Of a stretch of 64,000 bases of DNA, positions 42,035 through 50,173 are shown in pieces. Both the position numbers and the translations under genes were made by a program. The notes under the pieces are model-generated. The model was not told the DNA's origin. It did not search any database and saw nothing but the letters and a program-made list of their open reading frames with translations. Origin of the DNA: Ruegeria_B marisflavi. Lineage in GTDB: Bacteria > Pseudomonadota > Alphaproteobacteria > Rhodobacterales > Rhodobacteraceae. The stretch covers positions 1 through 64,000 of the forward strand of contig NZ_JAOVQN010000016.1 in the NCBI RefSeq assembly GCF_025673445.1, in the 5' to 3' direction. Positions within the stretch are counted from its first letter, which is position 1. Every line of letters starts with the position of its first letter.

Positions 42035-43354
42035 ATGAAGGCCCAGCCGACACGATACGCGAAATCAGGAGATGTGCACGTCGCCTATCAGAAATTCGGC
42101 CGCGGTAAGCTGAACCTCGTGATCGTGCCTGGCTGGATATCGAACCTTGATTGTTGCTGGGATCATCCCACTTCCGTCTCCTGGCTCGAACGGTTTGGTG
42201 AATACGCTAATGTGGTGATGTTCGACAAACGCGGGACCGGCCTGTCCGATCGGGGCAAAGGTATGCCCGGCATGGATGATCGTATGGACGACATTCGTGC
42301 GGTCATGGATCACGCGGGTATCGAAGATGCAGCCTTATTTGGCTTGTCGGAAGGGGGAACCCTCGCTGCCCTCTTCGCAGCATCGCATCCTGACCGGTGC
42401 AGGGCTCTGGTCCTTCAGGGGGCACTGGCGCGATTTGAACAATGGATCGAAGACGAAAGTGCCTTTGATGCCTTTCTCGGTTATGTTCGCGACTTCTGGG
42501 GGACAGGTGCTGGTTATTTGCGTTATGCGCCTTCCATGGCCGGGGACACTGACTACCAGGGTTGGTGGGCACGCCGTGAACGCGGTGGTGCAAGTCCCAG
42601 CGCTGTGGTCGATCTGATGAACTTAAACCGCCAGATCAGCATCGCGGAGATCTTACCCACTGTGCAATGCCCCACATTGGTCATTCACCGCAAAAGCGAC
42701 ATGATCGTGGACGTGGAAGGCGGCCGGGAACTGGCGCGACTGATCCCAAACGCCAAGATGCTTGAACTTTCGGGGGATGATCATCTGCCGTGGGTCGGCG
42801 ATGATCTGGAGACGATCGCTGATCATATCGAAGAGTTCTTGACCGGCGCAAAACCTGCGCCCGCGATCGATAGAACCTTGGCGACGGTTTTATTCACGGA
42901 CATCGTTGGGTCGACGGAGCACGCAACGCGCATGGGCGACGAGGCATGGAACCAACTCATGCAGCGATATGAAGCCATGGCTGACACGGAACTGTCGCGG
43001 TTCCGAGGGGTTAAGGTCAAATCCTTGGGCGACGGCCACCTGGCCACATTTGACGGCCCTGCGCGCGCCGTCTATGCCGCCTTGGCTCTCGCTGAAAGGG
43101 CAGTCAAACTGGGATTTGAAATCCGAAGTGGCGTGCATACTGGCGAGGTTCAGATGAGCCAAAATGATGTTTCGGGGCTAGCCGTTCACATTGCGGCGCG
43201 GGTTATGTCAGAGGCGGGTTCGAGCGAGTGTATGGTCTCTAGGACCGTGCGAGATTTGGCTGCTGGTTCCGACCTCGGATTTGAAGAGCGTGGGCGGAAA
43301 CATTTGAAAGGTGTTTCAGAGCCGATCTATACGTACAAGGCTTACAGAAGTTGA
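42035..43354 (+). CDS. Alpha/beta hydrolase - class III adenylyl/guanylyl cyclase fusion
   Basis: About 439 residues. N-terminal alpha/beta hydrolase (1-265): PGWISNLDCCWD, DKRGTGLSD, nucleophile elbow FGLSEGGT (Ser), and DHLPW with the catalytic His. C-terminal class III cyclase (about 275-439): ATVLFTDIVGSTEHA with the metal Asp, KVKSLGDGHLATF with the second Asp, GVHTGEV. No TM segment, so a soluble cNMP synthase gated by a hydrolase-like sensor. The start is uncertain (GTG 42029 or ATG 41981 also possible). Convergent with the larger cyclase gene across repeat C. Confidence 0.88.
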   Translation: MKAQPTRYAKSGDVHVAYQKFGRGKLNLVIVPGWISNLDCCWDHPTSVSWLERFGEYANVVMFDKRGTGLSDRGKGMPGMDDRMDDIRAVMDHAGIEDAALFGLSEGGTLAALFAASHPDRCRALVLQGALARFEQWIEDESAFDAFLGYVRDFWGTGAGYLRYAPSMAGDTDYQGWWARRERGGASPSAVVDLMNLNRQISIAEILPTVQCPTLVIHRKSDMIVDVEGGRELARLIPNAKMLELSGDDHLPWVGDDLETIADHIEEFLTGAKPAPAIDRTLATVLFTDIVGSTEHATRMGDEAWNQLMQRYEAMADTELSRFRGVKVKSLGDGHLATFDGPARAVYAALALAERAVKLGFEIRSGVHTGEVQMSQNDVSGLAVHIAARVMSEAGSSECMVSRTVRDLAAGSDLGFEERGRKHLKGVSEPIYTYKAYRS

Positions 43355-43387
43355 ACTCCCATCGCCGCGCCGCGCCGTCCCATCGTC

Positions 43388-43460
43388 TTGAATGGCTTCT
43401 GTACGCGGCGTTGCAGACACCTGAACGAAACGCTCAGATGTCTCAGGAGAGCCCGAAGCG
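43388..43460 (+). repeat. Cassette hairpin repeat, copy C
   Basis: Begins TTGAATGGCTTCTGTACGCG and ends CTCAGGAGAGCCC; stem AGACACCTGA with TCAGATGTCT has one mismatch. Same orientation as A and B. Confidence 0.85.
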
Positions 43461-43491
43461 GCCATCACAACATGTCCATCGCAACGCCATG

Positions 43492-46400
43492 TCAGATCCT
43501 TGCCAGATCAACGCGCGCTCTCTCTTCGACCATGACAGAGCCGTCCCGTCGAGCTGCATCGATCGCTTTCATTATCCAGTCGCGTTCACTGTCCGAGGCG
43601 CCGCCGTTACGCTGATGTTCCGCTCGCCCCAACAGGCGATAGATCCCCGCCTCCCAGCTTCGTTCATCGGTCTTTTTGACTGAACTTGCAGCTTCATTCA
43701 ACATCGCCAGGGCTTCGCGTGTATGACCAGAACGCAGGAAGCTATCGGCGCACAGCGCAAGAAAAAATGGACGCCAGGGATTGCGGGCCGTGACAGACAG
43801 GCGATTGATCGAGGATTTTATGAGTTCCGCGCCGTCGTCTCCGGCCCAACCCTGAATGATATCCGCATATGCGGCCCAGAGTTCACTGCGCTGATCATCC
43901 GCCAAACGCCTGAGTTCCTGGGCGAACGCGCCGGCCATCAACATGTCGGAGCGCATCGCCGCCGGTATCGCACAGGCGAACATCAAGGCGTAGGCGAGAC
44001 TGCTGGCGTGATTGATAGCCCGCGCATGTGCGACAGCCTTCTCTCCGGACCTCTTCGACGCCTCCGCATCGCCACCGAGAGCGGAGATAATGGCCTGGAT
44101 TGAGAGCCCTGCAACCCTCGGATCGTAGCCATATTCCAGTTTGACGTGGCTGTGATGGTCACTCCGATATAGTGCCAGCAATCGGGACGCGTGCTTTTCG
44201 GCGTCTGCCAGGCGGCCTAAATAGAGCGAGCACCAAGCGATCACGCGATGGCCCTGAAGCAATCCGGCATCGTCGGCCAGGTCTTCAGCAAGTTTCAACA
44301 GCTCGCGGGCAAGTTTCAGCGCCGGGTTGAACTCCGCCCGGGACACGTGGATGAGATATTCGCCATAGAGTATGGGCAGGAGCGCCGCCGGTTCATCAAG
44401 CTTCTGGCTCAGGACCCGCGCCCTTGCGTAGATCTCGGATGTTTCGGTCGAGCTCCAGCCTTTGACGACAAGTACGAGCGGCGCGAGCGCCCGTACGATC
44501 TCAAGCTCGCTCTCATCACGCTGGCGAGAGGGCGGGACTGCCTCTAACGCGCGAAGGCCATCGTAAAAATGCTCGACAGCCTCATGGTCAGCCGATCTCT
44601 TCTGGGCGTCGCGTCCGGCGAGAAGCCACTGTTTGGCGGCCTCACCGAAACGCTCGGCGCGGAAGAGATGACCCGCAATCGTTTCAACCGGGAAGTATCT
44701 GGCGGCAGGTAGACTGGAGAGGTGGTCCGCGACCTTACCATGCAGCCGTCTGCGATCGCGGTTCAGCAGGCTGGCGTAGGCCGCGTCCTGCACAAGCGCA
44801 TGGGTAAAGCTGTATTCCGCATCCGCCGACGCGCCGTGCCTAACTAAGATGTCCGCCCCAACCAATCGCGAAGCCAATTCTTCAAGTTCGACGCCCTCGA
44901 CGCAGGATATCTCGGAAAGGATGAAGCCTGGAAAACGCCGGCCGAGAACCGAGCCGACCTGGGCGATATGCTTTGCCTTTCCAAGTCCGTCCAGGCGAGT
45001 GGTCAGGGACCCATGCAATGTTGCCGGTACGGTATTTTCTTTGCCGCTGTGTTCCATGTCCTTCGCGGCGCGGCTCAGTTCCTCCAGGAACAGCGGTACG
45101 CCTTCGGCTCGATCAATTATGTCACGCATCTGTTCCGACTTACCCTGAAGGCCGCGGAACTGCTCATCGACAATGAGCTGGCTCTCCGAGCGACCGAGCC
45201 GGTTCAGCGACAGCATCGTTGCGTTATGCTGGGACGCCCAGTCCGCCGCAAACGCCAGCCTGGTAGTGACGACAAGGAGTATCGGGGATTCGCGGGAACG
45301 GCCTGCCAGTTCACCAATCAGTTCGCGCGAACTGGGGTCCGACCAATGAACATCTTCGACGATGATACACGCAAAACCGTCGACGGTTCCTGAGCACATC
45401 CATTTCAGCAAGACCTCGATGGCGCCACGCCGCCTCCTGGCGGCGTCCTCTCCGGTCGCCCCTTCGCCGGAGGCCGAAAGGTAGTCCTGCATGAGCTCCG
45501 CGGCGTCTGAACCCAGGAGCGAGCCGACAAAATCCAAAAGCTTCGCAAGTCGCGTCGCTGCGTCGTCTCTCATGATGACGCCTGCGGCCCGGTCCAGCGC
45601 ATCTATGAATGGGTAGAGAGCGCTGCCGCCATGCTGCTCGGAGCATTGGACAACAATCGGCTTGCAGCCACTCTCCAGAACATGATCGTGGAGATCGGTC
45701 ACGATCCGCGATTTACCAATGCCGGGTTCCCCGCTCAGCACGAATACCTGTCCATCGCCTTGACGCACCCGGTTCCAACGGGAGCGAATGAGGGCGATCT
45801 CTTCGGATCGCCCAGTAATTCTCGTGAGACCTCGACCTCGCGTCGCTTCGAACCGGCTTCTGGCCTCCGTCCGGCCTAACGGCCGATGGACCATGATCGG
45901 TCTGTCGACCCCCTTGAGCCGACGCTCGCCCAGTGCGTCAGATAATACGAATCCTTCGACTAGACGGCAGACCTCGCCACTAATGAGGATTTCATCCGCC
46001 TCGGCCATTTGTTCCAGTCTTGATGCTATGATCGGCGCTTCCCCCACAACGGACAGTTTCTCACGCGAGAGCCCGGCGCCCATCTCGCCGACAATGGCCG
46101 GGCCTGAATGGATTCCAATTCGCGCTCGAAGAACGCTGCCCGTTGGCGTGTCGATGCGGTGAACGCCTTCCAGCATGTCGAACGCAGCCTCAACGGCCCT
46201 GACCGCGTCATCTTCGTAGGCGCGCGGATAACCAAAATAGGCCATCAAACCGTCGCCAAGATATTTGGCGACATGACCACCGCGGGCTTCGACCGCTCTG
46301 ACGCTGGCCCGCTGAAACGCTGCCAGCAGGTCGCGAAATTCCTCAGCGGTCATTTTCTGGGAGAGTTCCGTGGACCCGACCAGATCACAAAACAGCACCG

Positions 46401-46620
46401 ATACGCGCCGAAATTCTGATGCGCTTTGACCGAACTCTGGCGCTGCCGGATCGGAGGCAAGCGCTTGCAGCAGCTTTTTTCGATGCCCTAGCGGCAGGCC
46501 AAGATGGCGCAGATCCCCGTCATCCAGATCCGCGAGAGTATCGGCGTCGATCGCCTCCTTTTCGAAGACGTCCGCGTATTGTCCCAGGCCAACACTCTCC
46601 AGAAATTGGGCGACCGACAT
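43492..46620 (-). CDS. SAM domain - class III cyclase - AAA ATPase - TPR protein
   Basis: A 1042-residue multidomain protein. N-terminal SAM domain (about 1-60; FLESVGLGQYADVFEKEAID), class III cyclase (about 70-250; VSVLFCDLVGSTELS, VAKYLGDGLMAYFGYP), AAA_16 ATPase (about 270-520; P-loop SGEPGIGKSRI, Walker B CIIVEDVHWSD), then helical TPR-like repeats to the end. This is the architecture of predicted signal-responsive cyclases in rhizobia and roseobacters. Ends 32 bp from repeat C. Higher GC than the left arm of the element. Confidence 0.9.
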   Translation of the reverse strand: MSVAQFLESVGLGQYADVFEKEAIDADTLADLDDGDLRHLGLPLGHRKKLLQALASDPAAPEFGQSASEFRRVSVLFCDLVGSTELSQKMTAEEFRDLLAAFQRASVRAVEARGGHVAKYLGDGLMAYFGYPRAYEDDAVRAVEAAFDMLEGVHRIDTPTGSVLRARIGIHSGPAIVGEMGAGLSREKLSVVGEAPIIASRLEQMAEADEILISGEVCRLVEGFVLSDALGERRLKGVDRPIMVHRPLGRTEARSRFEATRGRGLTRITGRSEEIALIRSRWNRVRQGDGQVFVLSGEPGIGKSRIVTDLHDHVLESGCKPIVVQCSEQHGGSALYPFIDALDRAAGVIMRDDAATRLAKLLDFVGSLLGSDAAELMQDYLSASGEGATGEDAARRRRGAIEVLLKWMCSGTVDGFACIIVEDVHWSDPSSRELIGELAGRSRESPILLVVTTRLAFAADWASQHNATMLSLNRLGRSESQLIVDEQFRGLQGKSEQMRDIIDRAEGVPLFLEELSRAAKDMEHSGKENTVPATLHGSLTTRLDGLGKAKHIAQVGSVLGRRFPGFILSEISCVEGVELEELASRLVGADILVRHGASADAEYSFTHALVQDAAYASLLNRDRRRLHGKVADHLSSLPAARYFPVETIAGHLFRAERFGEAAKQWLLAGRDAQKRSADHEAVEHFYDGLRALEAVPPSRQRDESELEIVRALAPLVLVVKGWSSTETSEIYARARVLSQKLDEPAALLPILYGEYLIHVSRAEFNPALKLARELLKLAEDLADDAGLLQGHRVIAWCSLYLGRLADAEKHASRLLALYRSDHHSHVKLEYGYDPRVAGLSIQAIISALGGDAEASKRSGEKAVAHARAINHASSLAYALMFACAIPAAMRSDMLMAGAFAQELRRLADDQRSELWAAYADIIQGWAGDDGAELIKSSINRLSVTARNPWRPFFLALCADSFLRSGHTREALAMLNEAASSVKKTDERSWEAGIYRLLGRAEHQRNGGASDSERDWIMKAIDAARRDGSVMVEERARVDLARI

Positions 46621-46847
46621 CCTAAAGCCTTAACCATCGTACCTGAGGCACCTTAGCAATTTTGTGATTGCATGTCGCGCAACTGTCGGCGTGCTCACGT
46701 CCGCTGCGTCCGCAACTCGGTCATAGCCGTGTATTTCGCCAGTGTCGGCTCTCGGTTGAAGCTGCCGTTGGCGCAGGGATCGATTTATAGGTCCAGAGCC
46801 TAAATTTTTTTGAAAGCAAATCCTTAGTTTGGTTCTTGGCAAAGTGA

Positions 46848-47063
46848 TTGGTTAAATTCAGCGAAAGTCGGCATCTCGCAAAAAACGTAGCCTACGTTCA
46901 TTATCTTTCACAACACGTGACGATCCGAAACCGCCAAAACCCGCAACTGGCCGTGACGGTCATCGTCGCACCGTCCGCACCGTTGCGGGCAGTGATTCTT
47001 CTTTCACAGATCGTCGGCGGTGCGTTGGTCGGTTGGTTGACGATTGCTTGGGCGATGGGGTGA
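46848..47063 (+). CDS. Small membrane-peptide ORF, copy 1
   Basis: Up to 71 residues from a TTG at 46848 ending AVILLSQIVGGALVGWL.... The C-terminal 38 residues form one TM helix and are duplicated in the frame at 47558-47737. The start is weak. It may instead be a conserved nucleotide segment (R1, 46949-47063). Confidence 0.35.
   Translation: MVKFSESRHLAKNVAYVHYLSQHVTIRNRQNPQLAVTVIVAPSAPLRAVILLSQIVGGALVGWLTIAWAMG
46949..47063 (+). repeat. Direct repeat R1
   Basis: About 115 bp matching R2 (47620-47737) closely, including a 50-bp block with no differences (TTCTTTCACAGATCGTCGGC and onward). Confidence 0.9.
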
Positions 47064-47161
47064 CGAAGCAGCGTACAGATCACGCTTCCCAGTGACCCCT
47101 GAAAAAAATCAAATAATTGAGTGTTATAAGGTTTCGATAAGACGGATCGCGCGACTGCTCG

Positions 47162-47521
47162 CTAAAAGTTGGTCGCTATAAAGAACATCCAAAACCTCAA
47201 AGGAATCCAAATCAATACAAGCGCAGCCAAATACAACATCAACAATGCTAAACGGTGCCATTTGGTGCCTTGGGAATAAAGTGCAAAGAATATGATTGCG
47301 GGCAAAGACAGCATTAGTCCGGGAACATACGGCAGGCGCCCCCCCAAGAAATTCAAACCGGTGACATTCACTAACCAAAGGGTGGCTTTATCGGGAAGGA
47401 TGAAAACCGGAAATGGCAGTAGTACCCAAATCGTTGCCACCAAGAAAGGGAACGCCAATCCCACGAGCCAAATCCAATATGAACGGCGTACCCTCGATTG
47501 GAATGAGTTTCGCGGGTTCAA
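47162..47521 (-). CDS. Small membrane protein, unknown, between R1 and R2
   Basis: A 119-residue hydrophobic protein with about three TM segments (WIWLVGLAFPFLVATIWVLL; LPGLMLSLPAIIFFALY region; LALLMLYLAALVLIWIPL) and a basic N-terminus. GC is low compared with the integrase. Bracketed by direct repeats R1 and R2, so it is a candidate cargo gene. Confidence 0.6.
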   Translation of the reverse strand: MNPRNSFQSRVRRSYWIWLVGLAFPFLVATIWVLLPFPVFILPDKATLWLVNVTGLNFLGGRLPYVPGLMLSLPAIIFFALYSQGTKWHRLALLMLYLAALVLIWIPLRFWMFFIATNF

Positions 47522-47557
47522 CGGATTAGCCCCAAGTGACTGCCTGTACCAGACATC

Positions 47558-47737
47558 GTGCTGTTCTTGGCGGTCCTTGGCAATGGTTTTGCGGACGATT
47601 GCTGTTTCGCGCCTTCAAAGGCCGTGACGGTGGTGATCGCCACACCGTCCACACCGTTACGGGTGGTGATTCTTCTTTCACAGATCGTCGGCGGTGCGTT
47701 GGTCGGTTGGCTGGCGGTTGCGATGCTGATGGGGTGA
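47558..47737 (+). CDS. Small membrane-peptide ORF, copy 2
   Basis: 59 residues from GTG: a hydrophobic start (VLFLAVLGNGFADDCCF) and the shared C-terminal helix VVILLSQIVGGALVGWL. Overlaps the integrase 3' end by 60 nt on the opposite strand. That both R1 and R2 keep this frame open to TGA supports coding, but composition alone cannot prove it. Confidence 0.4.
   Translation: MLFLAVLGNGFADDCCFAPSKAVTVVIATPSTPLRVVILLSQIVGGALVGWLAVAMLMG
47620..47737 (+). repeat. Direct repeat R2
   Basis: Second copy of R1; overlaps the last codons of the integrase gene. Confidence 0.9.
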
Positions 47738-48856
47738 TTGCTCACCCGCTACCCACGCTCCCCAGCGTTCCATCAGAGGGCGACGACGGTCGAGCAGGTC
47801 CGAGCGCTGATAGCTGCGCTGGACCTTGCCGCCGACTCTGTGGTCGAGTGCCACCTCGGCAAGGTTCCAGTCCTCACCGTGATCGGCGCACCAGTCCCGA
47901 AAACTGCTGCGGAAGCCATGGGGGCGATATGGTAACCCGGCGCGCTTCATGACTTGCGTCATGCTCATGTCACTTAGAGGCTTCCCCCGGTGGCCGACGA
48001 ACAGATACCCGCCCCGCGCCAATGGAGCAGCATGTGTCACGATCCGCTGCGCTTCGCTCGACAACGGTATGCGGAACGGGTCGCCCGATTTCATGTTTTC
48101 GCCCGGCACCGTCCATACATCCGCATCGAACTGATCGACCGTGGCCAGCCTGACCGGCGTGGATCGGGCCGCTGTCAGGATCAACATTCGCAGGGCCAGT
48201 CCCGCGCCGGTGGTGCCAAGGCGCGCATAGAAGGCTGGCACGTCCGCCCAAGGCATGGCCGGGATATGCTCGACCCTGTGGGCCTGAGAACCCAGCAAGG
48301 TTCGCGCGTTGACCGTGGCGGACATGTCAATCTGTCCGGGATACTTCGCAGCAGCATGACGAAGAACAATCCCGAGGCGTTGCAGCGCCTTTTCAGCAGC
48401 GCTGGTCTTCGTTCGCCAGATCGGCGCAAGGGTCGCATGGATATCGGCTCCTGTGATCGACGTGACATCCTTGTCACCCAGCTTCGGAATGATGTGTGTG
48501 TTCATGGGTGACATCCAGCGACCTGCCTTGCCGCCACGCTTCAGATCGCCCCGGATTGCATTGAACGCTTCGGACACCATCTCCGAGACCGTGGCGATTT
48601 CACGATGCGATGAGCGGGCATCAATCGGATCGACCCCGTTTTCCTTCGCTCTGTAAGCATCGTTACGGGCCATTCGGGCCTCCTTAAGGGACATGTCTGG
48701 ATATTTCCCCAAGACCATGTCGCGCCGCCGCCCTTCCAACTGATAACGGTATGTCCAAGTTTTGCTTTTGCCGCGTATCTTCAAGAAGAGACCGCTGCCA
48801 TCCTGATGCGTTCCGTCGCCCAATCCCTTGATCGTCTGCGCTGTCAGTTTCCCCAC
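47678..48856 (-). CDS. int: P4-type tyrosine integrase
   Basis: A 392-residue site-specific recombinase. N-terminal DUF4102-like arm-binding domain (KLTAQTIKGLGDGTHQDGSG), core-binding domain, and catalytic domain with Arg in ILTAARSTPVRL, HGFRSSFRDW (H-x-x-R), LDHRVG (His) and the Tyr in VQRSYQRSDLLDRRRPLMERW. Start is GTG at 48856 (or 48868); the frame upstream of this reaches across attR and is not coding. The start lies within the TTGCCCCAC site array, so Int may repress itself. Reads inward from the right end. Confidence 0.93.
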   Translation of the reverse strand: MGKLTAQTIKGLGDGTHQDGSGLFLKIRGKSKTWTYRYQLEGRRRDMVLGKYPDMSLKEARMARNDAYRAKENGVDPIDARSSHREIATVSEMVSEAFNAIRGDLKRGGKAGRWMSPMNTHIIPKLGDKDVTSITGADIHATLAPIWRTKTSAAEKALQRLGIVLRHAAAKYPGQIDMSATVNARTLLGSQAHRVEHIPAMPWADVPAFYARLGTTGAGLALRMLILTAARSTPVRLATVDQFDADVWTVPGENMKSGDPFRIPLSSEAQRIVTHAAPLARGGYLFVGHRGKPLSDMSMTQVMKRAGLPYRPHGFRSSFRDWCADHGEDWNLAEVALDHRVGGKVQRSYQRSDLLDRRRPLMERWGAWVAGEQSPHQHRNRQPTDQRTADDL

Positions 48857-48879
48857 ATTTTGCCCCACACTTGCCCCAC
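48848..48879 (+). repeat. Right arm-type integrase sites (candidate)
   Basis: TTTCCCCAC (48848), TTGCCCCAC (48860) and TTGCCCCAC (48871), spaced 11-12 bp, overlapping the integrase start. Same word and orientation as 30526-30547. Confidence 0.6.
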
Positions 48880-48990
48880 GCTCAAACCGGATCAAAATCG
48901 GCGAGTCTTGGGTGAATATTGCATATAAAAGATTATATATCAATATATTGTGTGTGATAGTGTGGGGTGGTGTTTGCAAACATATATGCG

Positions 48991-49004
48991 TCTCGACCGC
49001 ACCA
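48991..49004 (+). repeat. attR
   Basis: TCTCGACCGCACCA, identical to the tRNA-Leu 3' end. Preceded by an AT-rich stretch (48920-48960). Confidence 0.88.
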
Positions 49005-49073
49005 TTCATCCCTTTGGATCAGATTTTTTCGCGGCAGCGCCCGCGTTGACAGGCGAATGCCGGTGGATAAGGA

Positions 49074-49502
49074 TCAGACCGGAAGGCGGGCGCCGGTGCC
49101 CATGCGGTTCCACAGGTTCATCATTGCGACCGAAGCGGTGAGCGCTGCCACTTCCTGTTCCGACAGTTCTGCGTGCACCGCCGCATAATCGGCATCTGAA
49201 ACCTCGGACCGCTCCAGCCGCGTCAGCGTCTCGGCCCAGGCCAGCGCCGCCCGGTCTCGGGCAGTGAAGGCGCTTGTTTTCGGCCAGACCGCGATCAGAT
49301 GCAGCAGCATATCCGGCAGACCGTCCCGCTGCGCCTCTTTCACATGCATGTTGACGCAATAGGCGCAGCCGTTGATCTGCGACACCCGGATCTTGGTCAG
49401 GTGGACCAGGCGGCTGTCGGGATTGGCCTGGGAGATGGCGGTGTTCAGGGCCAGCATGGCCTCGTAAATCTGTGGTGTCTGCTTGCTGAAGTCAAAGCGC
49501 AT
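49074..49502 (-). CDS. AhpD-like carboxymuconolactone decarboxylase family protein
   Basis: A 142-residue peroxidase-like protein: the AhpD motif INGCAYCVNMHVKEA gives CxxC...H, the peroxidatic site of alkylhydroperoxidase D-like enzymes. AAAGGA lies before the ATG. Divergent from an Rrf2 regulator whose predicted operator is between them, so it is probably an oxidative or nitrosative stress gene. Confidence 0.9.
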   Translation of the reverse strand: MRFDFSKQTPQIYEAMLALNTAISQANPDSRLVHLTKIRVSQINGCAYCVNMHVKEAQRDGLPDMLLHLIAVWPKTSAFTARDRAALAWAETLTRLERSEVSDADYAAVHAELSEQEVAALTASVAMMNLWNRMGTGARLPV

Positions 49503-49537
49503 GGGCGGATGTCCTTTCGGGTCATGTGTTGCAGAAA

Positions 49538-49564
49538 AATCATCGATAGTTTATATCTATGATT
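49538..49564. promoter_or_regulatory. Candidate Rrf2 operator
   Basis: AATCATCGATA (49538-49548) and TATCTATGATT (49554-49564) are inverted 11-bp arms with one mismatch around GTTTA. Lies in the divergent spacer of the AhpD-like and Rrf2 genes. Confidence 0.6.
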
Positions 49565-49608
49565 GGCAAGGGCAAGCAGGTATCGGCAAGACAGGGCGGA
49601 GGGACGGC

Positions 49609-50103
49609 ATGCGACGATTGGGAGATGGGGTTGAGGCGGCGCTGCATTGTGTGGCGGTTCTGGCGGAGCTTCCCGAGGACAAGGTCCTATCCGGCCGTGA
49701 TCTGGCCGCCTTGCACGGCCTGTCGGAAAGCTACCTGCTCAAGCATATGCGCGCGTTGACCGCCGCAGGTGTGACCGAGGCGGTGCCGGGGCCACGCGGC
49801 GGGTTCCGTCTGGCCCGCGCGCCGGGGCAGATCTCGCTGCTCGACGTGGTCGAGGCGGTGGATGGTCCCGGACCGGCCTTTGTCTGTCGTGAAATCCGGC
49901 GCAAGGGCGATGTGACCAGCAACGACCCCTGCGCCTATCGTCGGGACTGTTTCATCAAGCGCCGCATGATGACCGCCGAAGAGGCCTGGCGCGCGTCGCT
50001 GCGGGGGCAGAGCCTGGCCGACCTGATGGCGGATGCCCGGGCCGAGATTGGTCCCGAGAACATGCGCGCGGTGGGTGGGTTTATCCAGGACAAACAGCGC
50101 TGA
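49609..50103 (+). CDS. Rrf2 family transcriptional regulator
   Basis: A 164-residue repressor with winged HTH (LSGRDLAALHGLSESYLLKH, PGPRGGFRLAR wing) and a C-terminal cysteine cluster, FVCREIRRKGDV...NDPCAYRRDC, which in this family can hold an Fe-S cluster that senses redox or NO. GGAGG precedes the ATG. Likely controls the divergent AhpD-like gene and itself. Confidence 0.9.
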   Translation: MRRLGDGVEAALHCVAVLAELPEDKVLSGRDLAALHGLSESYLLKHMRALTAAGVTEAVPGPRGGFRLARAPGQISLLDVVEAVDGPGPAFVCREIRRKGDVTSNDPCAYRRDCFIKRRMMTAEEAWRASLRGQSLADLMADARAEIGPENMRAVGGFIQDKQR

Positions 50104-50173
50104 GGGTAGGGGGTCGTTGTGGTCTGAGACGCGGATTGCGTTGGTACTCGTGCTGTGCCGAGAACACAGGTTG

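Larger units (their letters stand above)
30459..49004. mobile_element. tRNA-Leu integrative element (phage-satellite-like), about 18.5 kb
   Basis: Bounded by a 14-bp direct repeat, TCTCGACCGCACCA, at the tRNA 3' end (30459-30472) and at 48991-49004. A P4-type integrase lies next to the right copy. Inside are an AlpA-like HTH gene, a prim-pol/VapE-type gene with an origin-like region, and cargo cassettes separated by direct repeats. No capsid, tail or conjugation gene is seen, so it is a satellite or genomic island that relies on a helper. Whether all of 36.9-46.8 kb arrived with the element is an inference. Confidence 0.88.

Noticed and set aside
46630..46842. 70-codon minus frame upstream of the giant cyclase gene
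   Set aside because: No ribosome site or domain; arginine-rich.
30459..49004. CRISPR array among the repeats of the element
   Set aside because: Repeats are 70-115 bp, few, and separated by kilobases of genes; no regular short-repeat/spacer pattern.
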